A stretch of 64,000 bases of DNA from Tachypleus tridentatus (GCF_004210375.1 NC_134830.1:50597094-50661093), one strand, 5' to 3'. Positions 50,965-64,000 are shown, counted from the first letter of the stretch. Translations and numbers: made by a program. The notes: generated by a model not told the origin, from the letters alone.

Positions 50965-51358
50965 ACAACCACACTGATTGGTCTTTTGAAAACTGCCCGA
51001 CTTCTTCGATTGGTCCGAGTGGCAAGAAAGATTGACCGCTACTCTGAGTATGGAGCTGCAGTTTTGGTGCTTCTCGTGGCTGCTTTCGTGCTAATTGCCC
51101 ATTGGCTAGCTTGTATTTGGTATGCAATTGGAAACGCCGAGCGTAACATTATGAAACACAGAATAGGTTGGTTGGACCATCTAGCCAACACCACCTTACA
51201 GTTCTACAACAACTCTTACGGAGGGCCTAGCATCAAAGCCAAATACGTCACAGCGCTGTACTTCACTATAACCAGTCTTACCAGTGTAGGGTTTGGAAAT
51301 GTCGCCCCCAACACCAATACAGAGAAGATTTTTAGTATCTTAGTGATGCTGATTGGAT
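50965..51358 (+). CDS. sei: ERG-type K+ channel, exon B (S4-S5-pore-S6 start), copy 2
   Basis: The 394-bp exon has the same phases as in copy 1 (0 at the start, 1 at the end). It encodes the S4 voltage sensor ([16 protein letters not shown]), S5, the turret with two N-glycosylation sequons, the pore helix, the SVGFGN filter and the start of S6. The acceptor AG is at 50963-50964 and the donor GTAAGT at 51359. The translation is identical to copy 1, with no frameshift or stop, as expected of an allele of the same functional gene and not of a decaying duplicate. Confidence 0.97.
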
Positions 51359-52277
51359 GTAAGTAGTAGTGCACTGGGTAAGTATGTTGTTTTCAAGTTA
51401 CCATCTCAATTGATTTAAATAGAACTTTAAGATATTTGATTGTTGTTTCTCATCGACTAACTGTTATATCTACAGAGAGGGAAAGAATAAGGGATGGGTT
51501 TAAATGTACATTGTTACCTTTTTACATCTAATCTAACCTTACAGCATCATATGTCGCAATTTTTACATCTAGCCTCCCCCTACTACTTTTTACATTACTG
51601 TATCCCCTTAACAGCAACTGTTGTACTATGTTTTACACATATCCTAATTACGCACTACTTTTTAATCTATTCTTCACCAAAATTTGCACAATGTTTTACA
51701 AGTTACCGTATTCGTAAATACGCACTACCTCTTACATAATCACACAATATCAAGAGACGTTTAATGCTATGTATCAAGCACATTAACTCAGTATCAATAT
51801 TCTATAACTTTTAATATTAAGCCTAACCGTTCAGCATCATAATAATGGTATTTTTTACATGTATTTTAGTCACTAAACATGAACAACTCAAAATTAGAAC
51901 ATAGATTATTTTAACGATTCCTCCCTCCATTTAGAATATGCCTCAAATTATATATATATACCAAGTTTGTTACCTGTTTATCCTATCTTCTCAACGCTCG
52001 AATACGCTTACAAACCTATATTATTAAAATAAGTTTGGTTTTGTACATCCTATATACAAGTTCGCCCTTATACAAAAATCTACAACGAAATACCTTTTGT
52101 TGAAACTTTATTAGACGTAACATTAAAGTCCCTAGCTATTAACTACATTTCCTATGAATGAGATATCCATTTCTTAGTCGGAGGTATTGGATAGATTTGT
52201 GACATTTAACTTAAAACGACTGTACGACATAGTTACTCAGTAAAAGGACATCTGTAAAATATGTTATTCGTTACTAG
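51359..52277 (+). other. B-C intron, copy 2
   Basis: A 919-bp intron, one base longer than in copy 1, with two or three SNPs near 51510-51545. No additional features. Confidence 0.75.
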
Positions 52278-52477
52278 CTTTGATGTACGCCAGTATCTTC
52301 GGAAACGTCTCTGCTGTTATCCAGCGGCTGTACTCAGGAACAGCTCGGTACCACACTCAGCTACTCCGTGTCAAAGAGTTCGTTAAATTTTATCAGGTTC
52401 CAAATCCACTCAGACAAAGACTGGAGGAGTACTTCCAACATGCCTGGACGTACACCAACGGTATCGATGTAAACACC
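52278..52477 (+). CDS. sei: ERG-type K+ channel, exon C (S6 end and C-linker), copy 2
   Basis: The 200-bp exon completes S6 ([12 protein letters not shown], with the Tyr and Phe of the ERG inner cavity) and encodes the C-linker through [10 protein letters not shown]. The first two bases finish the Ser codon split with exon B. The donor GTAAGT is at 52478. Identical in translation to copy 1. Confidence 0.97.
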
Positions 52478-52595
52478 GTAAGTTTTGTTTCTACAAATAC
52501 TGCTAATGAAAGAAACTAGTAATACAGTGTAGTGTTTCCAACGGTTCAGTCGGTGTAACGACAGAAAGTTTTGTACTTATAATATATAATTCTAA

Positions 52596-52871
52596 GGCCT
52601 GACATGGCCTGCTGGTTAAAGCGCTTGTCTCGCAGTCTGAGGGTCACGGGTTTGAATCCTCGTTACACCAAACAATTTCGCCCTTTTAGCCGTGGGGATA
52701 TATATAATATCGTGTTCAACCACACTATTTGTTAGTAAAAGAGTAGCCCAAGAGTTGACGGTGGGTGGTGATGACTAGCTGTCTTCCCTCTAGTCTTATA
52801 CTGCTAAATTAGGGACGGCTAGAGCAGATAGCTCTCGAGTATCTTTGCGCGAAATTAAAAACAACAACAAA
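52596..52871 (+). mobile_element. tRNA-derived SINE, family A, in the C-D intron, copy 2
   Basis: Same insertion as 11103-11382, with a slightly shorter A-rich tail. Confidence 0.9.
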
Positions 52872-53220
52872 CTATTGTTTAAATTACACTTTATTTATTT
52901 ATGTTATAGCATGGACGTTAACGTACAGTCAGACTTTAGTCAAGTCTTAGAACAGTTACGTTAGCTCTATAAAATGTGTATTATTTAAGTTATTGGTAAC
53001 TGAAGTTTGAACTAAACCATTTATGAACAATATATTTTTTTCTGTTCTTTACCCAGCATCACACGCTACCACAGATAATGATTTTAGAACCTTATTTTTA
53101 ATATGCCCATTACGTATTTGCAGTTGAAATTTTATGTTAAATTCAACGTAATATCAAGCCTAAATAACGGTAACAAATAAATACTTAATTAATTAAAGAT
53201 GGCCGATATACTTCCTCTAG
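52872..53220 (+). other. 3' part of the C-D intron, copy 2
   Basis: Collinear with 11383-11730 and ending at CTTCCTCTAG. Nothing else seen. Confidence 0.7.
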
Positions 53221-53473
53221 GTTTTGAAGGGTTTCCCCGAGTGTCTTCAGGCCGATATTTGTCTCCATCTAAACAGAAACCTCTTAGAAAATACTCCAGC
53301 CTTCAAAGGTGCACCTCCAGGCTGTTTACGAGCACTTTCGATGAAGTTTAAGACGACGCATGCACCCTCTGGAGACAATTTAGTACATCGCGGAGATGCC
53401 TTAACAGCCTTATTCTTCATATCTAGAGGAACAATAGAAATATTAAAGGATAATGTTATGGTGGCTATACTAG
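53221..53473 (+). CDS. sei: ERG-type K+ channel, exon D (first half of CNBHD), copy 2
   Basis: This 253-bp exon starts [10 protein letters not shown] and ends VMVAILG, in phase 1 before GTAATAA. It encodes the C-linker end and the first beta strands of the cyclic-nucleotide-binding homology domain. It is identical in translation to copy 1. The remaining CNBHD and C-terminal exons do not appear before the window ends inside the minisatellite. They presumably lie beyond the array on both contigs. Confidence 0.96.
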
Positions 53474-54179
53474 GTAATAAAGTGTAATATCGACCAGTTT
53501 TGTTTAAAATTAAGTATGTGTCAATTAAATTCTTTAAAGAGCGTGTTTAGATCTGGTTTACCTAGAGGGTGAGAGGTTAGACGACAGATAAATGTTTACA
53601 CTGAATAATTTCTGGAGTTTAATAAATGTTAAAATATCAACGTTTTATATTTATACGATTTAAAAATAAACTTTATTGAAGCCGTTAACGACTTCCACTT
53701 CAATAGTTCTTAAAACTGTAAGTGTAAAACATTGATATTAATTATTTGTTTAATTTTAGACAATACACAAGTGCCTGTCATTCATATTTACGAATCGTAC
53801 CTGGTTTAAATTTTTATTTCATAAAATATTAATTTTCATCAGTAGTTTTGACTGTTTCTTATCTCATATTGTATTCAGCGAAGACTGTTTTCTATTCGTC
53901 TGTTATAAAATAGATTACTTATTATTGGTGAAAGTTGGTTGAAAGAAAATCTTAACAGCTGTTAATTCTACCGTGTTATTGGTAGACGTTTATAAGTACT
54001 TAATACGTTACATTTAACCTCGATACGAAACAACACAAAATGACGCAGTGACAGAAAAAGATCTGTTTCTTTAGTATACTTATTTCCTGAAGAATAACTA
54101 ACTATTACGGTGATTAAAATAATTTAACATTAGAACAGTCTCTGTTGAAAATCAGTTTTATTTGTTTCCTTTATAAATC
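53474..54179 (+). other. Intron after exon D, unique part, copy 2
   Basis: Collinear with 11984-12688, with small indels (for example ATAAAATATT at 53822 where copy 1 has AAAAATATT). No exon seen. Confidence 0.7.
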
Positions 54180-54448
54180 GGCCCGACATCGCTAGGTGGT
54201 TAGAGCGCTCGAATCGTAATGTCAGGACCGCGAATTCAAATACCCGTCACACCAAACATGCTCAGCTGTGAGGGCGTTATAATGTGACGGTCAATCCAAC
54301 TATTCGTTGGTAAAAGAGTAGTAAAAGAGTTGGCGGTGGGTGGTGATGACTAGCTGCCTTCCCTCTAGTCTAACATTGCTAAATTAGGGACGACTAGCGC
54401 AGATAGCCCTTGAGTAGCTTTGCGCGAAATTAAAAAAACAACAACAAA
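54180..54448 (+). mobile_element. tRNA-derived SINE, family A, copy 2
   Basis: Same insertion as 12689-12958. Confidence 0.9.
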
Positions 54449-54450
54449 TG

Positions 54451-54576
54451 AACAAGCCCATGAGTTGGCGGTAGGAAGAAATGAATAGCTGTCTTCCCTG
54501 TAATCTTACACTACTAAATTAGGGACGGCTAGAGAAGATAGCTCTCGAGTAGCTTTGCGCGAAATTGAAAAACAAA
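54451..54576 (+). mobile_element. 5'-truncated family A SINE abutting the array, copy 2
   Basis: Same truncated insertion as 12961-13086, again ending exactly where the minisatellite begins. Confidence 0.85.
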
Positions 54577-57500
54577 TGAACCTATGTAAAGCGTGATACT
54601 TTAGTTCTCTTAGCTTTCTGTACTAAGTGACTCAACAAACAGACGCTATATTGTTGTCCACTTAACTTTCTAGACTGAGTGAGTCAACAAACAGATCGGT
54701 ATACTTCTGCCCTCTTAGACTGAGTGAGCCGACAAAGAGATCGGTATACTTCTGCCCTCTTAGACTGAGCGAGTCAACAAACAGATCGCTATATTGTTGT
54801 ACTCCTAGATCAAGCGAGTCAACAAACGCATGCTATTCTGATGTGCTCCTAGCTTTCTAGACTGAGCCAGTCAACAAACAGATTGCTATGTAGTTCTCCT
54901 TCTAGAGTGAGCCAGTCAACAAACAGATTGCTATATTGTTGTCCTTCTAGAGTGAGCCAGTCAACAAACAGATTGCTATATTGTTGTCCTTCTAGAGTGA
55001 GCCATTCAACGAACACATTGCTATATTGTTGTCCTTCTAGAGTGAGCCAGTCAACAAACAGATCGCTGTATTGTTGTCCTCCTAAAATGAGTGAGTAAAC
55101 AAAGTAGTAAAATGAACCTATGTAAAGCGTGATACTTTAGTTCTCTCAACTTTCTGTACTAAGTAAGTCAACAAACAGACGCTATATTGTTGTCCACTTA
55201 ACTTTCTAGACTGAGTGAGTCAACAAAGAGATCGGTATACTTCTGTCTTCTTAGACTGAGTGAGCAAACAAAGAGATCGGTATACTTCTGTCTTCTTAAA
55301 CTGAGTGAGTCAACAAAGAGATCGGTATACTTCTGTCCTCTTGGACTGAATGAGCAAACAAACAGATCGGTATACTTCTGCCCTCTTAGACTGAGTGAGC
55401 AAACAAACAGATCGGTGTACTTCTGTCCTCTTGGACTGATTGAGTCAACAAACAGATCGGTATACTTCTGCCCTCTTAGACTGAGTGAGCCGACAAAGAG
55501 ATCGGTGTACTTCTGCCCTCTTAGACTGAGTGAGCCGACAAAAAGATCGATATACTTCTGCCCTCTTAGACTGAGTGAGCCGACAAAGAGATCGATATAC
55601 TTCTGCCCTCTTAGACTGAGTGAGCCAACAAACAGATCAGTGTACTTCTGTCCTCCTGGACTGAATGAGTCAACAAACAGATTGTTATATCGTTGTCCTC
55701 CTAGACTGAGCGAGTCAACGAACAGATCGCTGTATTGTTGTCCTCGTAGACTGAGTGAGTCAACGAACAAATCAATTTATTATTGTCCTCCTAGACGGAG
55801 CGAGTCAACAAACCGATGCTATTCTGTTGTGCTTCTAGCTTTCTAGACTAAGCCAGTCAAAAAACAATTGCTATATTGTTGTCTTCCTAGACTGAGCGAG
55901 TCAAAAAACAAATTGCTATATTGTTGTCCTCCTAGGTTGAGTAAGTCAACAAAGAGATCGCTATATTGTTGTTCTCCTAGACCGAGCAGATCAGCAAACG
56001 GATGCTATTCTGTTGTGCTCCTAGACTAAGCCAGTCAACAAACAGATTGCTATATTGTTGTCTTCCTAGACTGAGCTAGACAACAAACAGATTGCTATAT
56101 TGTTGTCCTTCTAGACTGAGTCAGTCAACAAACAGATTGCTATATTGTTGTCCTCCTAGACCGAGCGAGTCAACAAACGGATACTATTCTGTTGTGCTCT
56201 TAGTCTGAGCCAGTCAACAAACGAATGCTATTTTGTTATGCTCCTAGACTGAGCCAGTCAATAAACGAATGCTATTCTATTGTGCACCTACTCTGAGCCA
56301 GTCAACAAACGAATGCTATTCTGTTGTTCTCCAAGGCTAAGCCAGTCAACAAACGAATGCATTTTTGTTGTGCTCCTAGACTAAGCCAGTCAACAAACGA
56401 ATGCTATTCTGTTGTGCTCCTATACTGAATCAGTCCACAAACAGATTGCTATATTGTTGTTCTTATAGAGTGAGCCAGTCAACAAACAGTTCGCTGTATT
56501 GTTGTCTTCCTAGACCCAGGGAGTCACAAAACGGATGCTATTCTGTTGTGCAACTAGCTTTTTAGACTGAGCCAGTCAACAAACAGATTGCTGTGTAGTT
56601 GTCCTGCTAGAGTGAGCCAGTCAACAAATAGATCGCCATATTTTTGTACTCCTAGATCGAGCGAGTCAACAAACGTATGCTTTTCTGTTGTGCTCCTTGC
56701 TTTCTAGATTGAGCAAGTCAATAAACAGATCGCTATATTGTTGTCCTCCTAGATCGAGCGAGTCAACAAACGGATGCTATTCTGTTGTGGTTCTAGACTA
56801 AGCGAGTCAACAAATGAATGGTATTCTTTTGTGCTCCTATACTGAGCCAGTCAACAAACAAATTGCTGTATTGTTGTCCTCCTAGACTGAGCCAGTCAAC
56901 AAACAGATCGCTGTATTGTTGTACTCCGAGACAGAGCGAGTCAACAAACCTATGCTATTTTGTTGTGCTCCTAGCTTTCTAGACTGAGCAAGTTAACAAA
57001 CATATTGCTATATTGTTGTCCTTCTAGACAGAGCGAGTCAATAAGCAGATACTATTCTGTTGTGCTCCTAGCTTTCTAGACTGAGCCAGTCAACAAACAG
57101 ATTGCTATATAGTTGTCCTTCTAGAGTGAGCCAGTCAACAAATAGATTGCTATATTGTTGTCCTCCTAGACTGAGCGAGTCAATAAACGGATTCTATTCT
57201 GTTGTGCTCCTAGCTTTCTAGACTGAGTCAGTCAACAAACAAATTGCTATATAGTTGTTCTTCTAGAGTGAGCCAGTAAGCAAACAAATTGCTATATAGT
57301 TGTTCTTCTAGAGTGAGCCAGTCAACAAATAGATTGCTATATTGTTGTCCCCCTAGACGGAGCGTGTCAACAAATAGATTGCTATATTGTTGTTCTCCTA
57401 CACTGAGGGAGTCAACAAACAGATCGCTATATTGTTGTACTCCTAGACCGAGCGAGTAAACAAACGGATGCTATTCTGTTGTGCTCCTATACTGAGCCAG

Positions 57501-60500
57501 TCAACAAACAGATTGCTATATTGTTGTCCTTCTAAAGTGAGGCAGTCAACAAACAGATCGCTGTATTGTTGTCTTCCTAGACCCAGGGAGTGAAAATACG
57601 GATACTATTCTGTTGTGCTTCTAGCTTTTAGACTGAGCAAGTTAACAAACAGATTGCTATATTGTTGTCCTCCTAGACTGAGCGAGTCGACAAACAGATC
57701 GCCATATTTTTATACTCCTAGACCGTTCGAGTCAACAAACGGATGCTATTCTGTTGTGCTCCTTGCTTTCTAGACTGAGCAAATCAATAAACAGATCGCT
57801 ATATTGTTGTGCTCCTTGCTTTCTAGACTGAGCAAATCAATAAACAGATCGCTATATTGTTGTCCTCCTAGACCAAGCGAGTCAACAAACGGATGCTATT
57901 CTGTTGTGGTCCTAGACTGAGCGAGTCAACAAACGAATGCTATTTTTTTGTGCTCCTATACTGAGCCAGTCAAAAAACAGATTGCTATATTGTTGTTTTT
58001 CTAGAATGAGCCAGTCAAGAAACAGATTGCTGTATTCTTGTCCTCCTAGACTAAGCCAGTCAACAAACAGATCGCTGTATTGTTGTACTCCGAGACCGAG
58101 CGAGTCAACAAACCTATGCTATTTTGTTGTGCTCCTAGCTTTCTAGACTGAGCAAGTTGACAAAAAGATTGCTATATTGTTGTCCTTCTAGACAGAGCCA
58201 GTCAACAAATAGATTGCTATATTGTTGTCCTCCTAGACTGAGCGAGTCAAAAAACGGATTTTATTCTGTTGTGCTCCTAGCTTTCTAGACTGATTCAGTC
58301 AATAAACAGATTGCTATATAGTTGTTCTTCTAGAGTGAGCCAGTCAACAAATAGATTGCTATATTGTTGTCCTCCTAGACGGAGCGAGTCAACAAACGGA
58401 TGCTATTCTGTTGTGCTCCTAGCTATCTAAACTAAGGCAGTCAACAAACAGATGCTATTCTGTTGTGCTCCTAGACTGAGCTAGTCAACAAACAGATTGC
58501 TATATTGTTGTCCTTGTAGAGTGAGTCAGTCAACAAACAGATTGCTATATTGTTCTTTTTTCTAGAGTGAGCTATTCAAGAAACAGATCGTTGTATTGTT
58601 GTCTTCCTAGACTGAGCGAGTCAAAAAACGGATTCTATTCTGTTGTGCACCTAGCTTTCTAGACTGAGCAAGTTAACAAACAGATTGCTATATTGTTGTC
58701 CTTCTAGAGTGAGTCAGTCAACAAACAGATTGTTATATAGTTGTCCTTCTAGAGTGAACCAGTCAAGAAATAGATTGCTATATTGTTGTCCTCCTAGACC
58801 GAGCGTGTCAACAAACGGATGCTATTCTGTTGTGCTCCTATACTGAGCCAGACAAAAAACAGATTGCTATATTGTTGTCCTTCTAGAGTGAGCCAGTCAA
58901 CAAACAGATTGCTGTATTGTTGTCTTCCTAGACCCAGGGAGTCAAAGAACGGATACTATTCTGTTGTGCTACTAGCTTTCTAGACTGAGCAAGTTAACAA
59001 ACAGATCGATGTATTCTTGTCCTCCTAGACTAACCCAGTCAACAAACAGATCGCTGTATTGTTGTACTCCTAGACGGAGCGAGTCAACAAACCTATGCTA
59101 TTTTGTTGTGCTCCTAGCTTTCTAGACTGAGCAAGATGACAAACAGATTGCTATATTGTTGTCCTTCTAGACAGAGCGAGTCAATAAGCAGATACTATAC
59201 AGTTGTGCTCCTAGTTTTCTAGACTGAGCCAGTCAACAAACAGATTGCTATATTGCTGTCCTTTTAGACGGAGCGAGTCAAAAAGCAGATACTATTCTGT
59301 TGTGCTCCCAGCTTTCTAGACAGAGCCAATCAACAAACGAATGCTATTCTGTTGTGCTCCTAGACTGAGCCAGTCAACAAACAGATTGCTATATTGTGGT
59401 CCTTCTAGAGTGAGCCAGTCAACAAACAGATTGCTATATTGTTGTTTTTTCTAGAGTGAGCTATTTAAGAAACAGATCGTTGTATTGTTTTCTTCCTAGA
59501 CCGAGCGAGTCAAAAAACGGTTTCTGTTCTGTTCTGCACTTACCTTTCTAGACTGAGTCAGTCAACAAACAGATTGTTATATAGTTGTCCTTCTAGAGTG
59601 AGCCAGTCAAGAAATAGATTGCTATATTGTTGTCCTCCTAGACTGAGCGAGTCAAAAAACGGATTCTATTCTGTTGTGCTCCTAGCTTTCTAGACTGAGT
59701 CAGTCAACAAACAAATTGCTATATAGTTGTTCTTCTAGAGTGAGCCAGTCAACAAATATATTGCTATATTGTTGACCTCCTAGACTGAGGGAGTCAACAA
59801 ACAGATCGCTATATTGTTGTACTCCTAGACAGAGCGAGTCAACAAACGGATGCTATTCTGTTGTGCTCCTATACTGAGCCAGTCAACAAACAGATTGCTA
59901 TATTGTTGTCCTTCTAGAGTGAGCCAGTCAACAAACAGATCGCTGTATTGTTGTCTTCCTAGACCCAGGGAGTCAAAATACGGATACTATTCTGTTGTGC
60001 TTGTAGCTTTTTAGACTGAGCAAGTTAACAAACAGATTGCTATAATGTTGTCCTTCTAGACTGAGCGAGTCGACAAACAGATCGCCATATTTTTGTACTC
60101 CTAGACCGAGCGAGTCAACAAACGGATGCTATTCTGTTGTGCTCCTTGCTTTCTAGACTGAGCAGGTGAATAAACAGATCGCTATATTGTTGTCCTCCTA
60201 GACCAAGCGAGTCAACAAACGGATGCTCTTCTGTTGTGGTCCTAGACTGAGCGAGTCAACAAACGAATGCTATTTTTTTGTGCTCCTATACTGAGCCAGT
60301 CAACAAACAGATTGCTATATTGTTGTTTTTCTAGAATGAGCCAGTCAAGAAACAGATTGCTGTATTCTTGTCCTCTTAGACCAAGCCAGTCAACAAACAG
60401 ATCGCTGTATTGTTGTACTCCGAGACCGAGCGAGTCAACAAACCTATGCTATTTTGTTGTGCTCCTAGCTTTCTAGACTGAGCAAGTTGACAAACAGATT

Positions 60501-63500
60501 GCTATATTGTTGTCCTTCTAGACAGAGCGAGTCAAAAAGCAGATACTATACTGTTGTGCTCCTAGTTTTCTAGACTGAGCCACTCAACAAACAGATTGCT
60601 ATATATTTGTCCTTTTAGACGGAGCGAGTCAAAAAGCAGATACTATTCTGTTGTGCTCCCAGCTTTCTAGACCGAGCCAGTCAACAAACGAATGCTATTC
60701 TGTTGTGCTCCTAGACTGAGCCAGTCAACAAACAGATCGCTGTATTTTTGTCCTTCTGGGATGAGTGAGTAAACAAACATATCGCTGTATTGTTGTTCAC
60801 CTAGGCTGAGTGAGTAAACAAACAGATCGCTATATTGTTGTCCTCCTAGACCGAGCAAATGAACAAACGGATTCTATTCTGTTGTGCTCCTAGACTGATC
60901 CAGTCAACAAACAAACTGCTGTATTCTTGTCCTCCTAGACCAAGCCAGTCAACAAACAGATCGCTGTATTGTTGTTCTCCGAGACCGAGCGAGTCAACAA
61001 ATCTATGCTATTTTGTTGTGCTCCTAGCTTTATAGAGTGAGCAAGTTGACAAACAGATTGCTATATTGTTGCCTTCTAGACAGAGCCAGTCAACAAATAG
61101 ATTGCTATATTGTTGTCCTCTTTGACTGAGCGAGTCAAAAAACGGATTTTATTCTGTTGTGCTCCTAGCTTTCTAGACTGATTCAGTATAAACAGATTGC
61201 TATTCTCTTGTGCTCCTAGACTGAGCCAGTCAACAAACAGATTGCTATATTGTTGTCCTTCTAGAGTGAGCCAGTCAACAAACAGATTGCTATATTGTTG
61301 TTTTTTCTAGGGTGAGCTATTTAAGAAACAGATCGTTGTATTGTTGTCTTCCTAGACCGAGCGAGTCAAAAAACGGATTCTATTCTGTTGTGCACTTAGC
61401 TTTCTAGACTGAGCAGGTCAATAAACAGATCGCTATATTGTTGTCCTCCTAGACCGAGCGAGTCAACAAACGGATGCTATTCTGTTGTGGTTTTTGACTG
61501 AGCGAGTCAACAAACGAATGCTATTTTTTTTGTGCTCCTATACTGAGCCAGTCAACAAACAGATTGCTATATTGTTGTCCTTCTAGAGTGGGCCAGTCAA
61601 CAAACAGATCCCTGTATTGTTGTCTTCCTAGACCCAGGGAGTCAAAAAACGGATACTATTCTGTTGTGCTACTAGCTTTCTAGACTGAGCAAGTTAACAA
61701 ACAGATTTCTGTATCTTGTCCTCCTAGACTAAGCCAGTCAAGAAACAGATCGCTGTATTGTTGTACTCCTAGACCGAGCGAGTCAAAAAGCGGATACTAT
61801 TCTGTTGTGCTCTTAGCTTTCTAGACTGAGCAAGTTGACAAACAGATTGCTATATTGTTGTCCTTCTAGACAGAGCGAGTCAAAAAGCAGATACTATACT
61901 GTTGTGCTCCTAGTTTTCTAGACTGAGCCAGTCAACAAACAGATTGCTATATATTTGTCCTTTTAGACGGAGCGAGTCAAAAAGCAGATACTATTCTGTT
62001 GTGCTCCCAGCTTTCTAGACCGAGCCAGTCAACAAACGAATGCTATTCTGTTGTGCTCCTAGACTGAGCCAGTCAACAAACAGATCGCTGTATTTTTGTC
62101 CTTCTGGGATGAGTGAGTAAACAAACAGATCGCTGTATTGTTGTTCACCTAGGCTGAGTGAGTAAACAAACAGATCGCTATATTGTTGTCCTCCTAGACC
62201 GAGCAAATGAACAAACGGATTCTATTCTGTTGTGCTCCTAGACTGATCCAGTCAACAAACAAATTGCTGTATTGTTGTCCTCCTAGACTGAGCCAGTCAA
62301 CAAACAGATCGCTGTATTGTTGTACTCCGAGACCGAGCGAGTCAACAAACCTATGCTATTTTGTTGTGCTCCTAGCTTTATAGACTGAGCAAGTTAACAA
62401 ACAGATTGCTATATTGTTGTCCTTCTAGAAAGAGCGAGTCAATAAGCAGATACTATTGTGTTGTGCTTCTAGCTTTCTAGACTGAGCCAGTCAACAAACA
62501 GATTGCTATATAGTTGTCCTTCTAGAGTGAGCCAGTCAACAAATAGATTGCTATATTGTTGTCCTCCTAGACTGAGCGAGTCAAAAAACGGATTCTATTC
62601 TGTTGTGCTCCTAGCTTTCTACACTGAGTCAGTCAACAAACAAATTGCTATATAGTTGTTCTTCTAGAGTGAGCCAGTCAACAAATAGATTGCTATATTG
62701 TTGTCCTCCTAGACGAAGCGTGTCAACAAATAGATTGCTATATTGTTGTCCTCCTAGACTGAGCGAGTCGACAAAATGATCGCCATATTTTTGTACTCCT
62801 AGACCGACCGAGTCAACAAACGGATGCTATTCTGTTGTGCTCCTTGCTTTCTAGACCGATCAAATCAATAAACAGATCGCTATATTGTTGTTCTCCTAGA
62901 CCAAGTGAGTCAACAAACGGATGCTATTCTGTTGTGCTCCTAGCTTTCTAGACTAAGGCAGTCAACAAACAGATGCTATTCTGTTGTGCTCCTAGACTGA
63001 GCCAGTCAACAAACAGATTGCTATATTGTTGTCCTTCAAGAGTGAGCCAGTCAACAAACAGATTGCTATATTGTTGTTTTTTCTAGAGTGAGCTATTCAA
63101 GAAACAGATCGTTGTATTGTTGTCTTCCTAGACTGAGCGAGTCAAAAAACGGATTCTATTCTGTTGTGCACCTAGCTTTCTAGACTGAGCAAGTTAACAA
63201 ACAGATTGCTATATTGTTGTCCTTCTAGAGTGAGTCAGTCAACAAACAGATTGTTATATAGTTGTCCTTCTAGAGTGAGCTATTTAAGAAACAGATCGTT
63301 GTATTGTTGTCTTTCTAGACCGAGCGAGTCAAAAAACGGATTCTATTCTGTTGTGCACTTAGCTTTCCAGATTGAGTCTGTCAACAAAAAGATTGTTATA
63401 TAGTTGTCCTTCTAGAGTGAGCCAGTAAAGAAATATATTGCTATATTGTTGTCCTCCTAGACTGAGGGAGTCAACAAACAGATCGCTATATTGTTGTACT

Positions 63501-64000
63501 CCTAGACCGAGCGAGTCAACAAACGAATGCTATTCTGTTGTGCTCCTATACTGAATCAGTCCACAAACAGATTGCTATATTGTTGTCCTTCTAGAGTGAG
63601 CCAGTCAACAAACAGATCGCTGTATTGTTGTCTTCCTAGACCCAGGGAGTCAAAAAACGGATACTATTCTGTTGTGCTACTAGCTTTCTGAACTGAGCAA
63701 GTTAACAAACAGATTGCTATATTGTTGTCCTCCTAGATTGAGCGAGTCGACAAACAGATCGCAATATTTTTGTACTCCTAGACCGAGCGAGTCAACAAAC
63801 GAATGCTATTCTGTTGTGCTCCTATACTGAATCAGTCAACAAACAGATTGCTATATTGTTGTCCATCTAGAGTGAGCCAGTCAACAAACAGATCGCTGTA
63901 TTGTTGTCTTCCTAGACCCAGGGAGTCAAAAATCGGATACTATTCTGTTGTGCAACTAGCTTTCTAGACTGAGCAAGTTAACAAACAGATTGCTGTATTG
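54577..64000. repeat. Giant intronic minisatellite, copy 2, runs off the window
   Basis: Same 45-bp/52-bp array as 13087-40181 with the same left-edge superunits, but shorter block by block. Four 45-bp units are missing near 54730. Using recurring landmarks, the offset to copy 1 falls from about 41.3 kb at the left edge to about 36.7 kb near 62.0 kb, so copy 2 has lost, or copy 1 has gained, about 4.6 kb over that stretch. Landmark matching inside a repeat is approximate. Units here look cleaner than those right of 25 kb in copy 1. Confidence 0.95.

Noticed and set aside
41640..53473. True tandem paralogue of the ERG gene
   Set aside because: Intron-level near-identity, the shared insertions, the 500-N join and the adapter at the contig end favour allelic contigs. 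Both copies also lack C-terminal exons before the join, so copy 1 is not a complete gene followed by another.

Overview
This is animal nuclear DNA: intron-rich, AT-rich, with canonical GT-AG splice sites, many tRNA-derived SINEs and long minisatellites. The only protein-coding gene I can support is an ether-a-go-go-related (ERG-type, KCNH2/6/7; Drosophila seizure) voltage-gated potassium channel on the + strand. The SINE families resemble ones I remember from horseshoe crab and other chelicerate DNA. That host assignment is recollection only.

The window holds the same gene segment twice. Copy 1 (1-40181) has exon A (partial, 1-346), exon B (9473-9866), exon C (10785-10984) and exon D (11731-11983). 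Copy 2 (40708-64000) has the same exons at 41640-42059, 50965-51358, 52278-52477 and 53221-53473. Exon A carries S1, S2 and the start of S3. Exon B carries S4, S5, turret, pore helix, SVGFGN filter and the start of S6. Exon C carries the rest of S6 and the C-linker. Exon D carries the first half of the cyclic-nucleotide-binding homology domain. Exon phases join cleanly and the translated exons are identical between copies. The N-terminal PAS/eag region and everything after mid-CNBHD lie outside the window.

The intron after exon D contains a very large minisatellite of 45-bp units (plus about 52-bp variants) with higher-order structure. It spans about 27 kb in copy 1 (13087-40181) and runs off the window in copy 2 (54577-64000). 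A second minisatellite of 60-bp units sits in the A-B intron (7285-8371; 48972-49867). At least three tRNA-derived SINE families occur at matching places in both copies.

The two copies meet at a run of exactly 500 Ns (40208-40707). Immediately before it, 40182-40206 matches the Oxford Nanopore ligation-adapter sequence, and the last 2 kb or so of array before that is visibly noisier. Introns of the two copies differ only by scattered SNPs, small indels and repeat-number changes. The best reading is two haplotypes (allelic contigs) scaffolded head to tail, not a true tandem gene duplication. I found no undescribed enzymatic or defence system. The strongest signals are the adapter/false duplication, the giant length-variable intronic array, and an allele-specific micro-inversion inside it.
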